Assembly (NCBI GenBank): GCA_905205065.1
Contig: CAJLCI010000017.1
Location: forward strand, 1 to 49,191
Direction of reading: 5' to 3'
Source: an uncultured Eubacteriales bacterium
GTDB taxonomy: Bacteria > Bacillota > Clostridia > Oscillospirales > CAG-272
Length of the DNA: 49,191 nucleotides
Both the position numbers and the translations under genes were made by a program. Below, in pieces: positions 14,277-20,904 of this stretch. How positions within the stretch are numbered: position 1 is the stretch's first letter; the number at the start of each line of letters is the position of its first letter. The notes under the pieces are model-generated. The model saw only the letters and a program-made list of their open reading frames with translations, searched no databases and was not told the DNA's origin.

Positions 14277-15290
14277 TTATTTGTTTTCCGAAGTATCTTT
14301 GGATTTTTTTAAGCCTATTTGGGAAAGCGGATTTGCATCCATAGCTTTTTCCATTTGCTTATTGCTCACATGGGTATATATTTGTGTCGTATTAAGCTGT
14401 TCATGGCCGAGAATATCCTTGAGAACTCTAACATCCACTTCACCCGATCGATACATCAGAGTGGCGGCTGTATGACGAAGCTTATGCACAGAGTAGTGTC
14501 CGTTTGAAAGTCCTGCCGCTGAGAGATACTTGTACACAATTTTCTGCACCATTGTGTTGCTAATTCGCCGGTGATGGCTGCTTATAAAAAGTGCTCTTGA
14601 ATCTTCCGGTTTAATTTCAGTGTCAAGTGCACGAACATGAATATATGCTTTAAGCGCATTTTGAGAGGCATCATTGAGATATACCGTCCGTTCTTTGGCT
14701 CCTTTTCCGAGAACTCGGAGAGACCGGAATTCATCGTCTATGTCAGTAATATTAATTCCGGTAAGCTCTGATAAACGTATTCCGCTGTTGAGGAATAAAA
14801 CAATTATTGCATAATCTCTTACTCTCGTTTTTGATTCCGTATCTGAATTTACTGCATTTATTAAAGCTAAGCTTTCATCAAGAGAGAGAAAACGGGGAAG
14901 AGCGTTTTTTTGCGGTGGAGTTTCTATGTTGACTGCGGGATTTTCATCAAGGATGTGCTTTGACACAGTAAGGTATTTAAAAAATGATTTTATAGATGAA
15001 AGTCGTCTGGCAATTGCGTGAGATTCATTGTGATCGTCACTTTTTTTATGATATAAAAATTCAAGTATATCGTTTGACGAAATGGTTTTTATAAAGTCAA
15101 AATCGATTCCCGAAATATCATATGTGAGATATTCTTCTGTTCCTGGTTTTAATCCGTCTCGTGTTGCGGCAACATGGCGCAGGAACATACAGAGATCGTG
15201 TTCGTATTTTGCGGTTGTCTGAGCGGTACGGTTTTTGATTACTCGCATATATGTAATGAAATCTACTACGGGTATTGGTGATTTATTCAT
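14277..15290 (-). CDS. Tyrosine recombinase, XerC/XerD-like
   Basis: A 337-aa tyrosine recombinase. The N-terminal SAM-like DNA-binding domain covers about residues 5-125 and the catalytic domain follows. The active-site signature is visible: Arg in NSGIRLSEL, HKLRHTAATLMYRSG, GHEQLNTTQIYTH with the nucleophilic Tyr. Length and lack of phage-type arm domains fit chromosome-dimer-resolution Xer proteins rather than an island integrase. Whether it is XerC, XerD or a third paralogue cannot be settled from one window. It has its own perfect promoter and sits divergently from tRNA-Thr. Confidence 0.9.
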   Translation of the reverse strand: MNKSPIPVVDFITYMRVIKNRTAQTTAKYEHDLCMFLRHVAATRDGLKPGTEEYLTYDISGIDFDFIKTISSNDILEFLYHKKSDDHNESHAIARRLSSIKSFFKYLTVSKHILDENPAVNIETPPQKNALPRFLSLDESLALINAVNSDTESKTRVRDYAIIVLFLNSGIRLSELTGINITDIDDEFRSLRVLGKGAKERTVYLNDASQNALKAYIHVRALDTEIKPEDSRALFISSHHRRISNTMVQKIVYKYLSAAGLSNGHYSVHKLRHTAATLMYRSGEVDVRVLKDILGHEQLNTTQIYTHVSNKQMEKAMDANPLSQIGLKKSKDTSENK

Positions 15291-15340
15291 TATCCAGCCG
15301 TCTTTCTATTCTTTATAATAGTTTTATAATTTTATTATAA

Positions 15341-15369
15341 ATTATAGTCTATTTTAGAAAGCTTGTCAA
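15341..15369 (-). promoter_or_regulatory. Promoter of the recombinase-dacF unit
   Basis: Minus strand TTGACA (15369-15364), 17 bp, TATAAT (15346-15341). A perfect consensus. Confidence 0.88.
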
Positions 15370-15423
15370 TACTGCTTAGTCTTATGTTTATATATGATGA
15401 CTGAAAAAAGCTGTAAAAAATAC

Positions 15424-15452
15424 TTGACAAATCAGACAGACTCTGATATAAT
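15424..15452 (+). promoter_or_regulatory. Promoter of tRNA-Thr
   Basis: TTGACA (15424-15429), 17 bp, TATAAT (15447-15452), about 45 bp before the tRNA. Confidence 0.88.
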
Positions 15453-15496
15453 ACAAAACGATATACAACAGGTAGAGTGTATATTGTATTTGTTAT

Positions 15497-15572
15497 GCTG
15501 CTATGGCTCAGTCGGTAGAGCACATCCTTGGTAAGGATGAGGTCATCAGTTCGATTCTGATTAGCAGCTCCA
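15497..15572 (+). tRNA. tRNA-Thr (anticodon GGT)
   Basis: A complete 76-nt cloverleaf. Acceptor GCTGCTA/TAGCAGC, D-arm GCTC..GAGC, anticodon stem CATCC/GGATG with loop TTGGTAA (anticodon 15530-15532), T-arm ATCAG-TTCGATT-CTGAT, discriminator T and an encoded CCA. Confidence 0.97.
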
Positions 15573-15602
15573 GGGCTTGTCTGATAGACAGGCCTTTTTT
15601 AA
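15573..15602 (+). terminator. Terminator of tRNA-Thr
   Basis: GGGCTTGTCT pairs with AGACAGGCC with TTTTTT following. Confidence 0.88.
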
Positions 15603-15620
15603 ATTAGAATAACGTTATAT

Positions 15621-15904
15621 TATACTAAAAGTGAGAGATCTATTTCTGTAAGACGTTCGACCGTAAAGAGATCGACTGTAAAGAAATAGACCGTGAAGAC
15701 ATTCGATTGTGAAGACATTCGATTGTGAAGACATTCGGCTGTGAAGACATTCGACTGTAAAGACGTTCGATTGTAGAAGATGTTTGACTGTAGAAGCGTT
15801 AGGTAGTAAAGATATTGGTCTCTATAGGCGGTAATTTCTACTCGCTTTTTGCATCGGTAGATCCAATATCGGAACGTTTTATGATGGTGCTTTGTCACTT
15901 ATTG
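15621..15904 (+). repeat. Composite intergenic repeat, copy C (longest array)
   Basis: Left end ATACTAAAAGTGAGAGATC, then about 11 units of 15-16 bp at about 15648-15812. Four successive units read GACATTCGAYTGTGAA or close variants. Right end TACTCGCTTTTTGCATCGGT, TATCGGAACGTTTTATGATG and CACTTATTGA. Confidence 0.85.
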
Positions 15905-16028
15905 AATTACTTATAATTAAATAAACGAAGGCATCTTCCGCTCCTGTCTATTTGTTCTGAACTTTGTATTCTTTTTGAAATAGACGTAATGCATATATGA
16001 AAGATACTGTAACAATATTGTGATAATT

Positions 16029-16502
16029 ATGAGAGACAAAACATGCTGCTTTACCGGGCATAGAAAAATTCCGGCTAACTTAAGAGCTGTGATTGCAGTT
16101 GAAATTGAAAAAAGGATTGTCGAACTTATCGGTCAGGGATATATTATTTTTGAAACGGGCGGGGCATTGGGATTTGATACGGTTGCAGCTCAGGTTGTGC
16201 TTCGCGTAAGAAACAGATATCCTTATATTCGTCTTGTACTTGTTTTGCCGTGCCGCAATCAGACAGACGGATGGGGCGAACATAACCGCAGAATGTATGA
16301 TTATATTTTAAATGCCGCAGATAATGTGATTTATACATCTGAAGTATATACAAAGGGATGTATGTACAAAAGAAACCGAAGACTTGTTGACGACAGCAGC
16401 GTTTGTATATGCTGGCTGAAACGTCTTAGCGGAGGAACTATGTATACTGTGAATTATGCGAAAGAGAATGGAGTTAAAATAATAAATATAGTAGATGAAT
16501 AA
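16029..16502 (+). CDS. SLOG-superfamily protein (DUF1273/YpsA-like)
   Basis: A 157-aa Rossmann-like protein of the SLOG group. Family hallmarks are CCFTGHRKIP at the N terminus, the glycine-rich FETGGALGFDTVAAQVV loop (about residues 40-57), LVLVLPCRNQTDGW and the C-terminal SGGTMYTVNYAKENG nucleotide-binding segment. SLOG domains are thought to bind nucleotide-derived ligands, and the role of free-standing members in clostridia is not settled. The ATG at 16029 fits homologues (MRxKTCCFTGHR). A GTG at 16020 is also in frame. The ribosome site is weak. Monocistronic. Confidence 0.88.
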   Translation: MRDKTCCFTGHRKIPANLRAVIAVEIEKRIVELIGQGYIIFETGGALGFDTVAAQVVLRVRNRYPYIRLVLVLPCRNQTDGWGEHNRRMYDYILNAADNVIYTSEVYTKGCMYKRNRRLVDDSSVCICWLKRLSGGTMYTVNYAKENGVKIINIVDE

Positions 16503-16661
16503 ATATAACTTTAAGTTTTCTATTGCTTAATGTGAGAAATCTATACATAATTATGTGAAATTCTTCGAACGTTAGTAAAAGATATAAAGACAGCCTAAAA
16601 ATCAGAAGGTTTTAATTTTAAATACTGTAGTTTAAATCCCCAAAATTATGACGGTGATATA

Positions 16662-16698
16662 AAAAATTTCGCTGGGCTTTTTGCACGGCGGAATTTTT
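16662..16698 (+). terminator. Probable terminator of the SLOG gene
   Basis: AAAATTTCGC and GCGGAATTTTTTT form an imperfect stem ending in a T-run. Confidence 0.55.
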
Positions 16699-16791
16699 TT
16701 ATGCATAACAAATATAAAACAAATAAATATGGACTATTAAAAGTTTAATTTATCAATCATTTATAAAATATATTTTTTTTGTAAAAAAATA

Positions 16792-16820
16792 TTGACGTTT
16801 TTCAAATCATTTGTTATACT
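16792..16820 (+). promoter_or_regulatory. Promoter of the secreted-protein gene at 17019
   Basis: TTGACG (16792-16797), 17 bp, TATACT (16815-16820). The leader is about 190 nt and holds two strong Shine-Dalgarno-like sites. Confidence 0.8.
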
Positions 16821-16869
16821 GATAATAGTACATGGAATAAATTTACAAAAGCAACTTAAATATATGTGG

Positions 16870-16930
16870 AAAGAGGTGATTCCAATGTTTTGATAAACAT
16901 GTTACACTAATGTTTTTATGGAGGTGATAT
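16870..16930 (+). promoter_or_regulatory. Leader with two strong unused-looking ribosome sites
   Basis: AAAGAGGTGATT (about 16870-16881) precedes a two-codon ORF, ATG TTT TGA (16885-16893). ATGGAGGTGAT (16918-16928) is followed by no useful start. The main gene has its own AAAAGGAG about 10 nt before 17019. Confidence 0.5.
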
Positions 16931-17018
16931 AAAAAATAAATTTCCAACTTTATAAGCAGCAAAATATTTATTCTTAGCAGACCAAAGTATTATATGTTCT
17001 TAAAAAGGAGATTATACT

Positions 17019-18479
17019 ATGAAAAGGAAAAGCATAAGAAATATTTCGATTGTTTTATTCGTATGTATTATTACAAATATTTTCTCATTTAGTAGTCTTT
17101 CAGCCTATGATTGTGTGTCTGATAATTTTGTTGAAATAAATGTTTTGTGTAATGAAACAATAGATTTGTCTGGAATAGTTATAACTATTTATGAAACTAC
17201 TCTTTCTGATTATGATGTAGAGACTGATACATATCAATTTGACAAGTATTATTATTCAAGTGTGAATTTGGATAGAAATGGAAATGTGAAAATTGTAAGA
17301 CCTTTTGAATATTTTTCTATATCAGTTGATTTGAAAACCTTGCCAGATTCTTTTGGAATAAACGAATGTTCATATTTTTTTCAGCCATCGGATACTACAT
17401 TTACTACATATATAGATAAAATTCAAGCGGTTGATGTCGAATTTGATAATGGTGAATGGTCTCCGCTTTTGTATAATGAAGAAGGAAGTTCTTTATATAC
17501 ATTGGATGTTAAATTAGAAGAAGATATATATCCTATGTTTTATTATGATAATACTGATTTAAATGAGATATTCTTTCGGAAATTTTTTAGTGTAAATGTT
17601 GCTGATAATAGTTTTGATGTAGTAAAAGAGGATATTTACGAATATGAAGATATAGCCGATAAATCTACTTTTTTATATAATTATGAACTAATAGGTGAAA
17701 AAGAACATGTAGAGAATATTGCTGAGTATTTTTTACTTACAAATGATGATGTTCTTTGGATGCATGAATCATTTGCTAGTGCAATTGGCTGTATATATGA
17801 AGATGATTACGCATATTTAAAGGCTGGGCAGGTAAGAACATTTCTTTCTAAGAGCTGGTTATCTTTGAATGATTATTCGTCTGATCAAAATCGTGCATAT
17901 GGATCGCTGTTATTTCCGTTGTATATTAATAATATGATGGGTGGATACTCAACATTTAAATCAATATTAAATTCATATAGTGGAGATCCATTTTCTGCAA
18001 TATCGAATGGATTAACAGCAAAGGGCTATACGTTGGAAAATGCTGTTGCCGGATGTTGCGCATTCAATTCAAATGCTGATTATTTTTATCATGGGTCGTC
18101 ATCTCCTGATTATTACTGGACACGAGGATATATTACTACTTTTAATGCTATGAGTGTGAATACAAACAGTGCATCAGTATTGCCGCTTGCTTGCCATTAT
18201 AATGATTTTCATGTGGGAGGAACACCGCCGGTCACGTTAACATTAGTAATAAATATAGATTATAGTCTGACCCAAGGTGCTTCAGCTGCATTAAGAACCG
18301 TTACTTTATCGTCGGGTGGCTCGTATACTGTTCAAAATAGAACATTAAATTCGAGTGGTACAATAATTATGGTTAGGGGTATAGGAAATGCAACAAGACG
18401 TGTTATGTTTGTTCCGATCAATTGTGGTTTTTCCGGAGCTTTTACGTATACTCGTACTGTAAGTGTATCATACGCATAG
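17019..18479 (+). CDS. Secreted protein of unknown function, possible peptidase relative
   Basis: A 486-aa protein with a clear signal peptide (basic start, hydrophobic residues 11-28, cleavage likely near LSA-YD). The mature part is acidic and Tyr/Asp-rich. Around residue 247 it has WMHESFASAIGC, which resembles the WxxExxA segment of some secreted zinc peptidases, but I see no HExxH motif, so activity is unsupported. A Ser/Thr/Asn-rich region lies near residues 345-385, and a beta-rich Thr/Val C-terminal domain follows (about 400-486). Base composition is markedly more AT-rich than most neighbours, suggesting acquisition. The start has a strong ribosome site. Confidence 0.8.
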   Translation: MKRKSIRNISIVLFVCIITNIFSFSSLSAYDCVSDNFVEINVLCNETIDLSGIVITIYETTLSDYDVETDTYQFDKYYYSSVNLDRNGNVKIVRPFEYFSISVDLKTLPDSFGINECSYFFQPSDTTFTTYIDKIQAVDVEFDNGEWSPLLYNEEGSSLYTLDVKLEEDIYPMFYYDNTDLNEIFFRKFFSVNVADNSFDVVKEDIYEYEDIADKSTFLYNYELIGEKEHVENIAEYFLLTNDDVLWMHESFASAIGCIYEDDYAYLKAGQVRTFLSKSWLSLNDYSSDQNRAYGSLLFPLYINNMMGGYSTFKSILNSYSGDPFSAISNGLTAKGYTLENAVAGCCAFNSNADYFYHGSSSPDYYWTRGYITTFNAMSVNTNSASVLPLACHYNDFHVGGTPPVTLTLVINIDYSLTQGASAALRTVTLSSGGSYTVQNRTLNSSGTIIMVRGIGNATRRVMFVPINCGFSGAFTYTRTVSVSYA

Positions 18480-18501
18480 TGATTATGGAGGAATTAATAC
18501 T

Positions 18502-19371
18502 ATGAATACTTTGAAGCTTTTACTTTTATTATTGATTGAAACCGCAGTTTTATCAATGTCTTTCGGGTGTTCCGGCGATTTAAGCAAACCGGACGCATCA
18601 TCTGAAACTTCCGATATTCATGCAACGAGTAAAGTAACGGACACTGAGGTAAAAGCAGCTAATGGATACATACAAAGCGTAAACGGAGATTATATGCAGA
18701 CTTTAAATCCGGTAAACGGAAACTATATACTTGCGGAGATTTCGGGAGAGGGAACACTATGCGGAGAATTTACATGCTTTGACTGTCGGGTCAAAAGAAA
18801 AATGATAGATGAAAAGACTGAGAATCTTCAAAAGATTTATGTTCCGAATTCCGCCGTTGGCAGCATAAATGGATATAAAACTTTGCTTGCTGCCGTGCAC
18901 CTGGTTTCCTCTGAAGACGGTTTAATTTCTGAAGATGTCAGGGGTTACTCGGTTTCTGTAAGAGAGGACGGAAGCCTTTGCTGTATTCCGTTTGATGAAA
19001 ACGGAGCGGCCGTAGTCGACGATATGCATTATTTGGATTTGAGATACGGAGACTCATCGGAGTTTATGGTCAATGGATTGAATACAACGCCTTATCAGTA
19101 CGCTTTCGCTGAAAAATCAGAAAAAGATATATACAGCGGTAAAGTATCAGAGGATGAAAGTATTTTTGATTCAATTAGAAGAAAGCATGAAAAGAAATAT
19201 TATGACTCGCTTCTTGAGGTACTTCCGGATTATTTAATCGAATCAGGCACTGCCGAGAAGGATGCGGAGAAATACTTTGACGCGCTCGAAACGGCCAGGC
19301 AGTTGGAAGATGAACTGTACAGCGGAATATCAGAAGAGGCTCTTGAACACGGAATTTTAGTATGTTTTTAA
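18502..19371 (+). CDS. Probable lipoprotein of unknown function
   Basis: A 289-aa protein with a Leu-rich signal sequence (MNTLKLLLLLLIETAVLSMS) and a Cys in SFGC that could be lipidated; the lipobox is not canonical. A short Ser/Thr linker follows, then a globular domain with no family I recognise. The ATG at 18502 has GGAGGA (18487-18492) upstream. The longer in-frame start at 18463 overlaps the previous gene and is unlikely. The 22-bp gap to the preceding secreted-protein gene and shared terminator suggest one operon, although this gene has codon use closer to the host. Confidence 0.8.
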   Translation: MNTLKLLLLLLIETAVLSMSFGCSGDLSKPDASSETSDIHATSKVTDTEVKAANGYIQSVNGDYMQTLNPVNGNYILAEISGEGTLCGEFTCFDCRVKRKMIDEKTENLQKIYVPNSAVGSINGYKTLLAAVHLVSSEDGLISEDVRGYSVSVREDGSLCCIPFDENGAAVVDDMHYLDLRYGDSSEFMVNGLNTTPYQYAFAEKSEKDIYSGKVSEDESIFDSIRRKHEKKYYDSLLEVLPDYLIESGTAEKDAEKYFDALETARQLEDELYSGISEEALEHGILVCF

Positions 19372-19452
19372 ATGTTAGAAATAGAAAATGGTTTTTTGGA
19401 ATTGACGTGAAAATTTAAAAAATATTTAATTTTCAAAATCAATAGAAAAATT

Positions 19453-19488
19453 TAAGCTTCGCCGAATTTGATACGGCGAGGCTTTTAT
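19453..19488 (+). terminator. Terminator of the 17.0-19.4 kb operon
   Basis: AAGC-TTCGCCG and CGGCGA-GGCTT stem followed by TTATTAATT. Confidence 0.75.
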
Positions 19489-19600
19489 TAATTATAACTA
19501 TAAGGAAAAGAAAATACAGTATTAAGAATTTTTTTGTTTGTTAAATATAAATATTTTTTTATTCAAGTGCATAATATATATAAATTTATTTAATTTGATA

Positions 19601-19629
19601 TTGACAAATTCGTCATAATATGGTACAAT
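19601..19629 (+). promoter_or_regulatory. Promoter of the surface-protein gene at 19711
   Basis: TTGACA (19601-19606), 17 bp, TACAAT (19624-19629). The preceding intergenic stretch is otherwise featureless apart from the terminator. Confidence 0.85.
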
Positions 19630-19710
19630 ATGAAAAAGAATTCGTAAAGAGCATGCTTAAACGAATCCCCATAAGCCGGGAGAATTTAAATATTAAGGAG
19701 ATTATGTGTT

Positions 19711-20529
19711 ATGAAACGTATTTTTTCTATCGTTGTGGCAGCCTTTATGCTATTTTCTGTGTTTGCGGTATCTGCTTCCGCAGTATCTAAAGTTACTTTT
19801 GTAAATACTGTCCCGAAGAATATCGGCACTCTTGTGCTTAAGATGGGGGCTAACTCCACTGATGCGGCGGAAGTGTTTGATAAACAAAACATTTACAGCC
19901 TGTATCCGGCACCGGAAGGGACAAATTTCTGTCTAAAAGGCAATGCGTGGGCTCGCTATGATTTTGATTTGGAAATGAGCGGTCGCTACGCGCTTGCTTT
20001 TGAGTTTGTTGCAAGAACTGGTTCAGACAGAGCAATCGATTATGCTGTGGATAATCCGGATGACCGTGTTTTTGTAAAGCTTGATCCGTGTGCGGACAAC
20101 AATGATCACCGCATCGCCATCGTTGAACTTGATCTTACCGCCGGGTCGCACAGCATATGGTTCTGTTCGCCTACAGGTTTTGATGATAGTACAATCAAAA
20201 GCTGTGACTTTTACGGCTTTGAGCTGTATTTAAAAGAGGCTTCCGGATCTGATGAAACATCTTATTCTGAGCCTGATGAAACTTCTTCACCAGAGACTGA
20301 AGCAAATATGGAAGATGAAACTAAAGCGCCTGCAAACGGCGTATCTGAAAATAATACTACCGTATCGACGGATAAAACGGATGGCGGCAGTTCCGATAAT
20401 AGTTCTGATAATAATTCTGCAAATAAAAACCCGCCGGCTCCAGATACCTCAGATGCTTCAATATTGCTGTTTGCGGTGATAGCTATTTCATCGGGTGCAG
20501 TTTTGGCGGTAAACCGCCGCCGTGGCTGA
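19711..20529 (+). CDS. Cell-surface protein with C-terminal anchor
   Basis: A 272-aa exported protein. The signal peptide spans residues 1-25 (cleavage near ASA-VS). A beta-rich domain of about 150 residues with a carbohydrate-binding-module look follows (for example ARYDFDLEMSGRYALAFEFVAR and LTAGSHSIWFCSP). Next is a Ser/Asp/Asn/Thr-rich wall-spanning linker (about 180-240), then PPAPDTSD, a hydrophobic helix and NRRRG. The tail has sortase-substrate architecture, but the LPxTG motif is replaced by a PxTSD-like sequence, so it may simply be membrane-anchored. Function unknown. Confidence 0.8.
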   Translation: MKRIFSIVVAAFMLFSVFAVSASAVSKVTFVNTVPKNIGTLVLKMGANSTDAAEVFDKQNIYSLYPAPEGTNFCLKGNAWARYDFDLEMSGRYALAFEFVARTGSDRAIDYAVDNPDDRVFVKLDPCADNNDHRIAIVELDLTAGSHSIWFCSPTGFDDSTIKSCDFYGFELYLKEASGSDETSYSEPDETSSPETEANMEDETKAPANGVSENNTTVSTDKTDGGSSDNSSDNNSANKNPPAPDTSDASILLFAVIAISSGAVLAVNRRRG

Positions 20530-20557
20530 ACATTTATCCGTAAAAATTTTAATAATA

Positions 20558-20692
20558 AATAACTAAAAGCAGGATGCTCATGTCTTTTAGGTGTTTGCAT
20601 CTGTAGACGAAGTGATCCGCTTACTTTTTCCGGTGGTGGTATATTTATCCACCGCCGGAATGCTTTATTACGGAGATATGTTCCTTATTGAG
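20558..20692 (+). repeat. Composite intergenic repeat, copy D (short form)
   Basis: ATAACTAAAAGCAGGATG, one degenerate unit, then CTTACTTTTTCC and the best right-end hairpin of the family: CCGGTGGTGG (about 20629-20638) pairs with CCACCGCCGG (about 20649-20658). The element ends with AATGCTTTATTACGG and TTCCTTATTGA. Confidence 0.8.
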
Positions 20693-20817
20693 CTAATGTC
20701 TGACCAATTAAATGTCAGATTTGTGTTTGGCCGTAGTTTGTTTTTATAGATACATTTAAGTAAAGACTATAGGTTCTTTGTGATGAACGTGACTTTTAAT
20801 ATAATAATCAAACATAA

Positions 20818-20856
20818 AAAAGATCAGTCCCGAAAATACTTTGAGACTGATCTTTT
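20818..20856 (-). terminator. Terminator of clpC
   Basis: On the minus strand, AAGATCAGTC pairs with GACTGATCTT, followed by a T-run. Confidence 0.88.
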
Positions 20857-20904
20857 GTGTCTTTAATTTTAAACTGTCCGAAAGAGAAATTGTCATACTG
20901 TGTT

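Noticed and set aside
14277..15290. Xer-type recombinase as the integrase of a mobile island at tRNA-Thr
   Set aside because: No duplicated tRNA-Thr end was found, the protein has Xer size and layout, and it is co-directional with dacF.
15648..15812. CRISPR array
   Set aside because: Units are contiguous, degenerate and 15-16 bp long with no unique spacers, and no cas genes are present.
20262..20600. 112-aa minus-strand ORF over the surface-protein gene
   Set aside because: Antisense to the Ser/Asp-rich linker, and composition is explained by the opposite frame.
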